DNA of 64,000 nucleotides from contig NZ_QHKL01000015.1 of NCBI RefSeq assembly GCF_003947415.1, positions 1-64,000 on the forward strand. Reading direction: 5' to 3'. How positions within the stretch are numbered: position 1 is the stretch's first letter; each line of letters starts with the position of its first letter. Both the position numbers and the translations under genes were made by a program. The notes under the pieces were generated by a model that was given only the letters and a program-made list of their open reading frames with translations, did not search any database and was not told the origin of the DNA. This document shows, one piece after another, positions 25,722 to 33,866 of the stretch. The stretch comes from Amycolatopsis sp. WAC 01376. GTDB lineage: Bacteria > Actinomycetota > Actinomycetes > Mycobacteriales > Pseudonocardiaceae.

Positions 25722-26510
25722 TCAGTCCATCAACTGGTGCTGAGGCCGTGTCGGCAGTTGCGCCGCCAGTTCCTCGTCGTCCTCACGTTCGTTCAACCCC
25801 AGCTGCACCGCGCTCCGGATCTGCTCCCGGTTCTCCCGCACCACATGCGCGAAGAACTCGTCGGTGCGCGGATCGGTCAGCACCTCGAGGATCACGCGCA
25901 TCGCGGTGTCGATCACCGAACGCACCACCTCGTCGTGGAACGGCAGCTTCGAAAGCCGTCCCGCCTGCGGATCGTTCTTGAGCTTCTCGGCGATGATCCC
26001 TCGCAGCAGCGACTGGTTCTCCCCGAGTGAGCGCGCGAGGTTCTGCGGATAGTTCCCGGTTTCCAGTACCTTCACGACCTCGTCGAGCACCGCGATCGTG
26101 ATCGGCTTCTTGATCGCCAGCACGATCGGCCGCGAAAGCCGTTCGACCAGCCGCTGCGTGAACCGCTCCCCGAACGCGCGGTCCGCCGTACGGACGAGCC
26201 GCACCAGCACCACGACGATCCGCAGCAGCCGGAACCCACGCAGCGCCGGATGCGCGATGGGGATCATGCCGAGGATCTCGTACCAGTTGCGCAGCGGGAA
26301 CCGCTTCTCCCAGCCTGCGCGCCGCCACCGCCACAGGAATTCCAGCGCGAAGATCCCGCACACCGTCGTGTCGATGATGAAGACACGATGCGCCGTCTCC
26401 TCCGAATGAGGGAAGAACGTCACGTAGGCGAGCAACCCGACGGAGAACACGGCGAGTACGAGCATCACCAGGTCGAGCGGATTCACGCGCCGTTGTTCGC
26501 GGGTGGTCAT
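25722..26510 (-). CDS. Ion-transporter-like membrane protein lacking a pore
   Basis: 262 residues. Three to four membrane helices (~13-31, 42-60, 75-88, 90-110); the fourth, RGFRLLRIVVVLVRLVRT, has regularly spaced Arg as in the S4 voltage sensor. After this there is no S5-pore-S6 segment or selectivity filter. Instead a ~130-residue soluble helical region follows (RLVERLSRPIVLAIKKPITI, HDEVVRSVIDTAMRVILEVL). Probably a voltage-sensor-like module of unknown output. ATG at 26510. Confidence 0.65.
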   Translation of the reverse strand: MTTREQRRVNPLDLVMLVLAVFSVGLLAYVTFFPHSEETAHRVFIIDTTVCGIFALEFLWRWRRAGWEKRFPLRNWYEILGMIPIAHPALRGFRLLRIVVVLVRLVRTADRAFGERFTQRLVERLSRPIVLAIKKPITIAVLDEVVKVLETGNYPQNLARSLGENQSLLRGIIAEKLKNDPQAGRLSKLPFHDEVVRSVIDTAMRVILEVLTDPRTDEFFAHVVRENREQIRSAVQLGLNEREDDEELAAQLPTRPQHQLMD

Positions 26511-26645
26511 GGCGCCGATTGTGCCTTTCCGCGGTGACTCGTGCCGAGCGGCACCTGTCGAAAGTAAGGGATGGCCGATGACTTCAGGGCAATGCCCTCG
26601 GGTGTCCCCGCGTCGGAGGATTCAGGGACACGAAGGAGGACGCGG

Positions 26646-27563
26646 ATGATCACGCTTCGAGGACTCACGAAGCGCTATGGCGAGAAGACGGTGGTCGACG
26701 GGCTGACGTTCGCCGTCGAGCCGGGCAAGGTGACCGGTTTCCTCGGTCCCAACGGCGCGGGCAAGTCGACGACCATGCGGATGACGCTCGGCCTCGACTC
26801 GCCGAGCGCGGGTGAGGTCCGGATCGGCGGCAAGACGTACGCGGACCTGCGGTCTCCGCTGCGCGAGGTCGGCGCGCTGCTCGAAGCCAAAGCGCTGCAC
26901 CCGGGACGGAGCGCGGGCAAGCACCTCCTCGCCATGGCGCGCAGCAACGGCATCCCGGCGAGCCGGGTGGACGAGGTGCTCGCGACGGTCGGCCTCACCG
27001 ACGTCGCGGGCAAACGAGCCGGGACGTTCTCGCTCGGCATGGGGCAGCGGCTCGGGATCGCCGGCGCGCTGCTGGGCGATCCGGGGGTGCTGATGTTCGA
27101 CGAACCGGTCAACGGCCTCGATCCCGACGGCGTCCGCTGGGTGCGGCAGCTGATGCGCTCGCTCGCGGAAGAGGGCCGCACGGTTTTCGTGTCGAGCCAT
27201 CTGATGAGCGAGATGCAGCTGACCGCCGACAGGCTGGTCGTCATCGGCAAGGGAAAACTGCTCGCCGACGCACCGGTCGACGAATTCATCGCGGGCAATT
27301 CGCGGACGTCGGTCGCGGTGCGGGTGCCCGCTCCCGCCGACCTGCGCACACTCGAACAGCGACTGCATGCGCTCGGCGCGACCACGGAATCCGATCGGGA
27401 CGAACTGATCGTGCACGACCTGCCCGTGCACCTCGTCGGCGACGCGGTGCACGAACTCGGGATCCGCGTGCACGGGCTGGCCGAACGGACCGCGTCACTG
27501 GAACAGGCGTACATGGAACTGACCGCTTCTTCGGTCGAATACGGAACGGGAGTCGCGGCGTGA
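26646..27563 (+). CDS. ABC transporter ATP-binding protein
   Basis: 305 residues from ATG 26646 (AGGAGG ahead). Walker A GPNGAGKST, signature FSLGMGQRLGIAGALL, Walker B GVLMFDEPVNGLDPDG and His-loop SSHLM. Drug/bacitracin-export type subfamily. The C-terminal ~90 residues are the extra domain of such exporters. First of three overlapping genes: GTGA to the hydrolase, then ATGA to the permease. Confidence 0.93.
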   Translation: MITLRGLTKRYGEKTVVDGLTFAVEPGKVTGFLGPNGAGKSTTMRMTLGLDSPSAGEVRIGGKTYADLRSPLREVGALLEAKALHPGRSAGKHLLAMARSNGIPASRVDEVLATVGLTDVAGKRAGTFSLGMGQRLGIAGALLGDPGVLMFDEPVNGLDPDGVRWVRQLMRSLAEEGRTVFVSSHLMSEMQLTADRLVVIGKGKLLADAPVDEFIAGNSRTSVAVRVPAPADLRTLEQRLHALGATTESDRDELIVHDLPVHLVGDAVHELGIRVHGLAERTASLEQAYMELTASSVEYGTGVAA

Positions 27564-28594
27564 AGTCACTCATGGTCCTGGTGGCGGTGATCGCCGGCCT
27601 GCTGGGGGTGCCGGCGGCCGCGTCGGCGGCACCGCAACTGTCGCTGCCCGCGCCGGGCGGCCCGCTCCCGATCGGCCTGCGCACACTGCACCTCACCGAT
27701 CAGGGGAGAGCCGACCCCTGGGTGCCCGAAAAGCGGCGCGAACTGATGGTCAACGTCTGGTACCCGGCGGTTCCGCTCGGACGCTCGCCGCTGTACATGA
27801 CCAAGGCCGAATCTGCGGCGGCCGTCGCCGGGCGGAAACTCGACCTGCCGCCGGACACGCTGAGCAAGGTGCGGGTCCACACCCGCGAGAACGCGCCCGC
27901 CCTGCCAGGACGACGTCCGCTGGTGCTGCTTTCGCCGGGCGCGGGCAACAACCGGATCACCCTGACCTCGGTGGCCGAACACCTTGCCGCACAAGGTTTC
28001 GTGGTCGCCGGGATCGATCACGCCTATGAGGCCTGGGCGACGGAGTTCCCCGACGGGCTGCGCCAGTGTGTCGCCTGTGGACGATCGGATGACCCTTGGC
28101 CCGCCGCGATCGCGAACCGCGCGATCGACACGACGTTCGTCGTCGACACCCTGCTGAAGGACCGGCGCTGGTCGATCGACGCCACGAAGATCGGGATGGC
28201 CGGTCACTCGGCCGGGGGTTCGGCGACCGCCACCGCGATGGCCGCCGACCGGCGGATCAAGGCGGGCGTGAACGTCGACGGCCCGTTCTTCGGCATCGCC
28301 TCCCTCGACCGGCCGTTCCTGCTGCTGACCAGCCCGACCGGCGAAAAGTACTACCGCACGTCCTGGAACGAGACCTGGCCGCGGCTCACCGGGCCGAAGG
28401 AACAGGACCTGGTCGAGGACAGCGGCCACTCGTCGGTGACGGACGCGGCGATCCTGGTCGACCAACTGGGGCTGCGGCCGCACCTCCCGCCGACCGAGAT
28501 CGAGAACCAGTACGGCTCGATCGATTCGTGGAAGGCGCTGGACTTCTTCCGGGACCGGCTGACCGGCTTCTTCAAGCAGTGGAGCGCACGATGA
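27560..28594 (+). CDS. Secreted alpha/beta hydrolase (PAF-acetylhydrolase-like)
   Basis: 344 residues with a Sec signal peptide (MKSLMVLVAVIAGLLGVPAAASA). Alpha/beta hydrolase fold: oxyanion region RPLVLLSPGAGNNR, nucleophile GMAGHSAGGSATA, probable acid in AGVNVDGPFFG and His in EDSGHSSVTD. This matches the platelet-activating-factor acetylhydrolase/chlorophyllase-like group. It is embedded between an ABC ATPase and its permease by 4-bp overlaps, which is unusual for a secreted enzyme. Confidence 0.86.
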   Translation: MKSLMVLVAVIAGLLGVPAAASAAPQLSLPAPGGPLPIGLRTLHLTDQGRADPWVPEKRRELMVNVWYPAVPLGRSPLYMTKAESAAAVAGRKLDLPPDTLSKVRVHTRENAPALPGRRPLVLLSPGAGNNRITLTSVAEHLAAQGFVVAGIDHAYEAWATEFPDGLRQCVACGRSDDPWPAAIANRAIDTTFVVDTLLKDRRWSIDATKIGMAGHSAGGSATATAMAADRRIKAGVNVDGPFFGIASLDRPFLLLTSPTGEKYYRTSWNETWPRLTGPKEQDLVEDSGHSSVTDAAILVDQLGLRPHLPPTEIENQYGSIDSWKALDFFRDRLTGFFKQWSAR

Positions 28595-29337
28595 ACACGA
28601 TATCTTCGGAATGGACCAAGTTCTGGTCGGTCCGGTCCACCTGGTGGTGCCTGATCAGCGGACTCTTCCTGATGCTCGCCTACTCCGGCGCGCTGGGCCT
28701 GGCCGCGAACGCCGGCGTCGAACGCTCGATGGCTCCGCACGCCGTCGTGGCCGGAGCGGCGTTCTATCTCACGCAGTTCGCCGTGGTCGCGCTGGCGACG
28801 CTGTTCATCACGAGCGAGTACGCCAGCGGCAGCATCCGCTCGACCCTGCAGTGGGTCCCGGTGCGGAACCGGGTCCTCGCCGCGAAATCGGCCGTCCTGC
28901 TGCCGGTGCTGTTCGGCTACGGCGTCCTGAACACCCTCGCCGGCGTGGCGATCTCGGCGCCGCTGATCCCCGACCGGGACTCCTCGGTGGGCGAGGTCCT
29001 CGCGACCTCGGCGGGCATGGGCGGCTACTTCGCGCTGCTGGGCCTGCTCTGCCTCGGCCTCGGGACGGCGCTGCGGAGCACCGCGGGGACGATCGTGACG
29101 GTCTTCGTGCTGCTGGTGATGATCCCGATGTTCGCCGGTTCGCTGGGCGGGGAAGACATCGTGAACTACTTCCCCGGCTTCGCGGGTGTCAACGCGATGG
29201 TGACCTCCGGCCAGCCGAACCCGATCTTCGGCGGCGTCTCGCCCTACGCGCCTTGGGTCGGCATCGCGCTCTGTATGGCGTGGGCGGCGGCCGGTCTGGT
29301 CACCGGCTCCACGGTGCTGCGGCGGCGCGACGCCTGA
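28591..29337 (+). CDS. ABC transporter permease
   Basis: 248 residues, six hydrophobic segments, of the ABC-2 type: MNTISSEWTKFWSVRSTWW and FITSEYASGSIRSTLQWVPVR are typical of single-domain permeases paired with bacitracin-type ATPases. Two such chains plus two ATPase chains would form the exporter. Its stop is 5 bp before the first hairpin of the composite repeat element. Confidence 0.88.
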   Translation: MNTISSEWTKFWSVRSTWWCLISGLFLMLAYSGALGLAANAGVERSMAPHAVVAGAAFYLTQFAVVALATLFITSEYASGSIRSTLQWVPVRNRVLAAKSAVLLPVLFGYGVLNTLAGVAISAPLIPDRDSSVGEVLATSAGMGGYFALLGLLCLGLGTALRSTAGTIVTVFVLLVMIPMFAGSLGGEDIVNYFPGFAGVNAMVTSGQPNPIFGGVSPYAPWVGIALCMAWAAAGLVTGSTVLRRRDA

Positions 29338-29579
29338 GGGAGAGCAAGGGACCTTTGCTCTCGTTTGTCTCGACATCGAGAGAAGCGAGAGCAAAGGTCC
29401 CTTGCTCCCTTTCCGCAGGTGACCGTGTGGGTTTCGGGACGTCAGATGTCCCAAAATCCACACGGTCAGTACGCATCGCTACGCGCAGTACAAGGTGTGT
29501 GGATATAGGGACACTCAACATCCCTATATCCACACACCCCCCGCCCGCCGAGGGGCGCGATAGCAAAGGTCCCTTGCTC
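29337..29579 (+). repeat. Composite hairpin repeat element, copy 1
   Basis: Ordered parts: 17-bp repeat copies at 29343-29359 and 29390-29406 facing each other (21-bp perfect arms with TCTCGACATCGAGA inside); a 20-bp-arm hairpin 29421-29467; a link AGTACGCATCGCTACGCG; an 18-bp perfect hairpin GGTGTGTGGATATAGGGA (29494-29511 with 29521-29538); a further 17-bp repeat at 29562-29578. The same order occurs inverted at 41976-42209. Lies between convergent genes. Confidence 0.85.
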
Positions 29580-29617
29580 CCCAACGCCACAAAACCACAG
29601 GTCAGCGCACCGGCGAT

Positions 29618-29634
29618 AGCAAAGGTCCCCCGCT
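29618..29634. repeat. 17-bp palindromic repeat at TetR 3' end
   Basis: AGCAAAGGTCCCCCGCT, two changes from consensus. It contains part of the TAG stop (29633-29635) of the minus-strand TetR gene. Confidence 0.75.
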
Positions 29635-30178
29635 ACCCCGCCACCCCGAGCCCCGCCAAAACCTCCCGCGCCCCTCGCGTCAGCTCCTCCAGACCGGGCG
29701 GCCGCAGCGAGCCGGTCCCGGCCAGCGCGTCGAAGACCGTCCCGTCCAGCCACGCGACGAGCACCCGCGCGTGCCGCTCCGGCTCCGCCGATCCGCATCC
29801 GGCGAGCACCTCGGCGCATCGCCGCCGGATGACCAGTCCCCCGCGGTCGTAGGCCTCGCGCAGCTCCGGCCGCCGCGTCGCCTCCAGCGCGAATTCGTAT
29901 CGCGCGAGCATCCGCGTCCGCCCGTTCGTGATCGCCGCGTGGGCGAACCCCGCCACGTACTCGGCCAGCCGTCCGGGCGGCGGATCGAGGGTGACCTCGT
30001 CGAGTTCGACCATCCGCGAGATCGCCAGCTCCAGCAGCGCCGCCCGCGTCCGCGCGTAATACGAGGTCGAGCCCGACGGCAGCCCGGCGAACCGGTCGAC
30101 GGCGCGATGTGTCAGCCCCCGCATCCCTTCGGCCGCGATCACCTCGATGGCCGCGTCCCCGATCGTCGCCTTTCGCAC
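29633..30178 (-). CDS. TetR-family repressor, divergent from FAD monooxygenase
   Basis: 181 residues from GTG 30178. N-terminal helix-turn-helix GDAAIEVIAAEGMRGLTHRA followed by VDRFAGLPSGSTSYYARTR (TetR with the SGSTSYY recognition-helix pattern). No ribosome site precedes the GTG, so translation may be leaderless. Divergent from the monooxygenase gene with a twin operator in the 43-bp gap. Confidence 0.86.
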   Translation of the reverse strand: MRKATIGDAAIEVIAAEGMRGLTHRAVDRFAGLPSGSTSYYARTRAALLELAISRMVELDEVTLDPPPGRLAEYVAGFAHAAITNGRTRMLARYEFALEATRRPELREAYDRGGLVIRRRCAEVLAGCGSAEPERHARVLVAWLDGTVFDALAGTGSLRPPGLEELTRGAREVLAGLGVAG

Positions 30179-30179
30179 T

Positions 30180-30212
30180 CTACAAGTGTAGTAGTACTCT
30201 ACAAATGTAGAG
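30180..30212. promoter_or_regulatory. Twin operator, TetR/FAD monooxygenase gap
   Basis: CTACAAGTGTAG (30180-30191) and CTCTACAAATGTAGAG (30197-30212; perfect 7-bp arms) share the dyad CTACA-NN-TGTAG with centres 19 bp apart. They fill the space between the divergent starts, so binding should block both promoters. Confidence 0.75.
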
Positions 30213-30221
30213 GAGGTCGAC

Positions 30222-31343
30222 ATGCGCAAAGCGATCGTGATCGGCGGAGGAATCGGCGGACTGAGTGCCGCCATCGGGTTGCACAGCATCGGCTGGGAGG
30301 TCACCGTCCTCGAACAGGCGCCGGAACTCACCGCCGTCGGCGCAGGCATCTCCCTGTGGCCGAACGCCCTGCGCTCACTCGAAACACTGGGCGTCCACCC
30401 CCGCACCCTGAGGGAACAGTCGTCCGGCGGTCTCCATGACCGCGAAGGCCGCCGCATCACCCGTTGGGACGCCGAAGCGTTCCGCCGTCATCACGGCCGC
30501 CCGCTCGCCGCCATCCACCGCGCGGACCTCATCGGCTCACTCCGCGACGCCCTGCCCGAAGGCTGCGTCCGCACCGGCGTCGAGGTCACGAGCCTCGACG
30601 ATCTCGACGCCGCCGTCATCGTCGCCGCGGACGGAATCCACAGCACCGCCCGCAAACAACTCTGGCCACGGCATCCCGAACCGGTCTACAGCGGCAGCAC
30701 GGCCTTCCGCGCGGTGACCACCCTCCCTCACCCCACAGAACTCAGCACGAGCTGGGACGACGGCGCCGAGATCGGCGTCATCCCGCTGCACGACGGCCGC
30801 GTCTACTGGTGGGCGAGCTACGTCGCCGAAGCGGGAATCCGTTACGAGGACCCGAAGGCGTATCTGCGGAACCGCTTCGGCAGCTGGCACGAGCCCATTC
30901 CCGAGCTCATCGACGCGACCACGCCGGAGACGCTGCTCCACCACGATCTCCACCTGCTCGGCACTCCCCTGCCGACGTACGTCAAAGGCCGCGTCGCGCT
31001 CCTCGGCGACGCGGCCCACGCGATGCCGCCGTTCCTCGGCCAAGGCGGCTGCCAGGCGATCGAAGACGCCGTCGTCCTCGCCGCCGCGCTGAGCACCACC
31101 GAAGACGTCGACGCGGCACTGAAGAGTTACGACGAACAGCGCCGCCCACGCACCCAAGCGGTCGTCAAATCCTCCGTGCAGGCGGGAAAAATGGGCCCAC
31201 AGTTGAGGAACACGCTCGCCGTGGCCGTCCGCAACGGCGTGTTCCGCCTGCTGCCCGGCGCGCTCACCGCCCGCATCGGCGCCGGGGTCAGCGGCTGGAC
31301 GCCTCCGGTTCCCCGCCGACCAGCCCCGCCTCGTACGCGGTGA
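30222..31343 (+). CDS. FAD-dependent monooxygenase (group A)
   Basis: 373 residues. FAD site IVIGGGIGGLSAAIGLHSIG, DG region VIVAADGIHSTARKQLW and GD motif GRVALLGDAAHAMPPFLGQGG define a p-hydroxybenzoate-hydroxylase-type flavoprotein. It would hydroxylate an aromatic or similar substrate with NAD(P)H and O2. ATG 30222 follows AGGAGG. The divergent TetR and twin operator imply induction by a small molecule. Its 3' end overlaps the convergent response-regulator gene by 56 bp. Confidence 0.9.
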   Translation: MRKAIVIGGGIGGLSAAIGLHSIGWEVTVLEQAPELTAVGAGISLWPNALRSLETLGVHPRTLREQSSGGLHDREGRRITRWDAEAFRRHHGRPLAAIHRADLIGSLRDALPEGCVRTGVEVTSLDDLDAAVIVAADGIHSTARKQLWPRHPEPVYSGSTAFRAVTTLPHPTELSTSWDDGAEIGVIPLHDGRVYWWASYVAEAGIRYEDPKAYLRNRFGSWHEPIPELIDATTPETLLHHDLHLLGTPLPTYVKGRVALLGDAAHAMPPFLGQGGCQAIEDAVVLAAALSTTEDVDAALKSYDEQRRPRTQAVVKSSVQAGKMGPQLRNTLAVAVRNGVFRLLPGALTARIGAGVSGWTPPVPRRPAPPRTR

Positions 31344-31962
31344 TCGCGGCCTGCACGCGGTTTCGCGCGCCGAGCCGGTTGAGGATGGTGCTCACGTAGG
31401 CCTTCACCGTGCCCTCGACCACGAACAGCTTGGCCGCGATGTCCGCATTGGACAGTCCGGAACCCAGCAGTGCCAGCACTTCCTGTTCACGCGGGGTCAG
31501 CTTGCCGATCAGCGCCCGCGCCTCCTCGGCGCGGGACACCTGGTTGCCGGAGAAGCGGGCGATGACCCGCTGCGCGACCTTCGGCGAAAGGAACGCCGCA
31601 CCGCCCGCGACCGCGTGGATCCCGGACAACAGTTCGCGCGGATCACCGGATTTCAACAGGAAACCACTCGCGCCGAGCCCCAGCGCGCGCTCGATGTAGG
31701 CGTCCTCGCCGAACGTGGTCAGCATGATCACGCCGATCTCGGGCAGCAGCCGCCGGATCTCCTCCGCCGCCTTGAGCCCGTCCATGACCGGCATCCGGAT
31801 GTCGAGGAGCACGACGTCCGGCCTGGTCGCGCGCGCCTGCTCGACGGCGGCACGGCCGTCTTCGGCCTCCGCGACCACTTCGATCCCGGCGTCCGCCGCC
31901 AGGATCGCCGACACACCGGCGCGGATCATCGCCTCGTCATCGGCCAGCACCACCCGGATCAT
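31288..31962 (-). CDS. NarL/FixJ-type response regulator
   Basis: 224 residues. Receiver domain with acidic pocket VVLADDE, phospho-acceptor Asp54 in VVLLDIRMPVMDG and Lys in GFLLKSGDP; C-terminal LuxR-type helix-turn-helix LTPREQEVLALLGSGLSNADIAAKL. Pairs with the kinase encoded directly upstream (26-bp overlap). Target genes unknown. Confidence 0.93.
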   Translation of the reverse strand: MIRVVLADDEAMIRAGVSAILAADAGIEVVAEAEDGRAAVEQARATRPDVVLLDIRMPVMDGLKAAEEIRRLLPEIGVIMLTTFGEDAYIERALGLGASGFLLKSGDPRELLSGIHAVAGGAAFLSPKVAQRVIARFSGNQVSRAEEARALIGKLTPREQEVLALLGSGLSNADIAAKLFVVEGTVKAYVSTILNRLGARNRVQAAITAYEAGLVGGEPEASSR

Positions 31963-33559
31963 CCGGGTTCCCCCTTTGCTCGTCTTCGGTGATCAAGTCC
32001 TTCGCCACGAGTTTTCCCTCGGCGAAGCACAGCCGGTAGGCCTCGTAGTTCAAGTTGAACACGGTGCGCTCGGTGCCGTAGTACTCGCACGTCGCCCCCG
32101 CGGGCACCGGGGGCTCCACCACGCGCGGCCGGGCGATCCGCTGGCCGCCGGGCAGCACGGCCGCGATCTCCGCCCGTGACTGGCCGATCCGGATCTTGTC
32201 GTAGTCGCCACCGGCGAGTACGGAGCCGTACCACTGGACGAGGAACACCACCCCGCTGATCCCGACCACCAGGCCGAACAGCCCGATCGGCACGACGACC
32301 GCCTGGATCAGGCTGCGCCGGACGTCACGGCGGGCACGTTCCAGTTCCCTGGCCGACAGGGACTGCCCGACCTCGGCGTCCATTGCCGCCTGACTCTCCG
32401 GGGATTCCTCCGACGGTGCCGCGTCGTGCGGCAAGGTCGCGCTGACCTCGAATCCGCCTTCGTGCGGTCCTGCCCGAAGGGTGCCGCCGACCAGCCGGAC
32501 CCGCTCGCGCAGCCCGATCAGCCCGCGCCTGCCCGAAGCCCGGCCCGGCAACGGCCCCGCGGGCGGCGCGGCATTGGTGACCACGACGTCCGTCCGCCCC
32601 GCCGACCGTACGACCCGGACGGTGACGGCGGCACCCGGCGCGTGTTTCACCACGTTCGTGACCGATTCCTGGACCACGCGGTACGCGGCGCGGTCGACCA
32701 TCTGCGGTTCGCCGTCGAACGGTGCGTCCACAGAGGACTCGATCAGCACACCGGACGCCCTGGTCCGGTCGAGCAGCTCGTCGATGCTCTCGTGCACCGG
32801 CTCGGTCGGCGCGTCGTCCTCGCGCAGGACCCCGATGATCTCGCGCAGCCGTTCGGTCGCCGTCGCGGCGCTTTGTCGCAGGTCACCGGCGGCCTGCCGC
32901 TGCTGCTCGTCGAGCCCGCCCGCGACCTCCAGCGCCGCCGCGCGCACCGCGATGAGGCTCAGCTCGTGGCCCAGCGAGTCGTGCATGTCGCTGGCGATCC
33001 TCGTCCGTTCACGCAGCCGCGCGCGATCGGCGATGAGGCGCTGACGGCTCTCCATCTCCTCGGCGCGGCGCCAGCCGTCACGCGCCATGTCCTCGCGCTG
33101 CCGGATGTAGCGGCCCAGCAGCCACGGCGTCACCGACGCGAAGACCAGGATGCCGAGCAACGCGCCCCAGGCCGAGAAGCCGTCCTCGCTCCAAAGCAGC
33201 GCCACCGGGACCGCGATCACGGAAACGATCGTGAAAAGGCGCAGCATCGGCTTCGCGACCGGTTGCCGGTAGCCGGCGAGGTAACTCACCGCGACGAGGA
33301 GGAACCCTTCCCAGATCGGCACCCGGCCACCGAAGCTGCCCAGCACGATGAAACTCGCGATCATGGCGATGGCGAGCGAGACCAGCGGGTACCGGCGCGA
33401 CACCGCGATCGCGGCTGTGGTCGCGGTGAGCCCGAAGAGCAGTTCCCAGTGCTTCGTGCTGGATCCGGCGTCGATGGTCACCCAGCCACAGAGCCCGAGC
33501 CACAGCGCGACGTCCATGACCAGCCGCCGCCCGCGCCGCACGGGCTCCTCTCCGTCCAT
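31937..33559 (-). CDS. Sensor histidine kinase with a C-terminal exported domain
   Basis: 540 residues from ATG 33559. Residues ~15-150: five to six membrane helices. HisKA_3 dimerisation box with phospho-acceptor His193 (ASDMHDSLGHELSLIAVRAA); HATPase with VVQESVTNVVKHA and GRRGLIGLRERVRLVGG. Unusually, the chain continues: a further membrane helix (~417-443) and ~95 residues predicted outside the membrane, with YDKIRIGQSRAEIAAVLPGG, reminiscent of SmpA/BamE-type 'G-x-s-xx-ev' modules, and two Cys (491, 511). This tail may sense cell-envelope signals. The divergent small gene at 33657 lies 97 bp away. Confidence 0.85.
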   Translation of the reverse strand: MDGEEPVRRGRRLVMDVALWLGLCGWVTIDAGSSTKHWELLFGLTATTAAIAVSRRYPLVSLAIAMIASFIVLGSFGGRVPIWEGFLLVAVSYLAGYRQPVAKPMLRLFTIVSVIAVPVALLWSEDGFSAWGALLGILVFASVTPWLLGRYIRQREDMARDGWRRAEEMESRQRLIADRARLRERTRIASDMHDSLGHELSLIAVRAAALEVAGGLDEQQRQAAGDLRQSAATATERLREIIGVLREDDAPTEPVHESIDELLDRTRASGVLIESSVDAPFDGEPQMVDRAAYRVVQESVTNVVKHAPGAAVTVRVVRSAGRTDVVVTNAAPPAGPLPGRASGRRGLIGLRERVRLVGGTLRAGPHEGGFEVSATLPHDAAPSEESPESQAAMDAEVGQSLSARELERARRDVRRSLIQAVVVPIGLFGLVVGISGVVFLVQWYGSVLAGGDYDKIRIGQSRAEIAAVLPGGQRIARPRVVEPPVPAGATCEYYGTERTVFNLNYEAYRLCFAEGKLVAKDLITEDEQRGNPDDPGGAGR

Positions 33560-33608
33560 CACAGACCTGGACGCTACAAGCCGTGACGAGCAGTCCGCCA
33601 TGGACGAA

Positions 33609-33625
33609 AGTAAAGGTCCCCTGCT
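33609..33625. repeat. 17-bp palindromic repeat in a divergent promoter region
   Basis: AGTAAAGGTCCCCTGCT, two changes from consensus. It is one of few copies at gene 5' ends, between the kinase start and the small gene at 33657. Confidence 0.65.
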
Positions 33626-33656
33626 TTCCCAGCCCGATGAGGCATGATGATCCACC

Positions 33657-33866
33657 ATGGCCGAGCGCACACTCACCGGTCAGCTAGGCGGTCCTGTCCC
33701 GGCAGGCATCGAAGCGCTGGCCGACAACGAGAAGCAGGACCTCTCCGACGCGCTGCGCGACGCGCGCCACCGTCAGGCCAAGGCCTTGGCCGAAGCGGGC
33801 GAAGAGGGCCTGAAGTACGTACCCGCGCTTCTGCGGGGCACCGTTCGCAAGGTGGTTGGCCTGTGA
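33657..33866 (+). CDS. Small conserved-looking protein, unknown
   Basis: 69 residues, hydrophilic and helical (ADNEKQDLSDALRDARHRQAKALAEAGEEGLKYV), ending LLRGTVRKVVGL. No family recognised. It shares a GTGA overlap with the next gene, so the two products are probably made together and may interact. Confidence 0.65.
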   Translation: MAERTLTGQLGGPVPAGIEALADNEKQDLSDALRDARHRQAKALAEAGEEGLKYVPALLRGTVRKVVGL

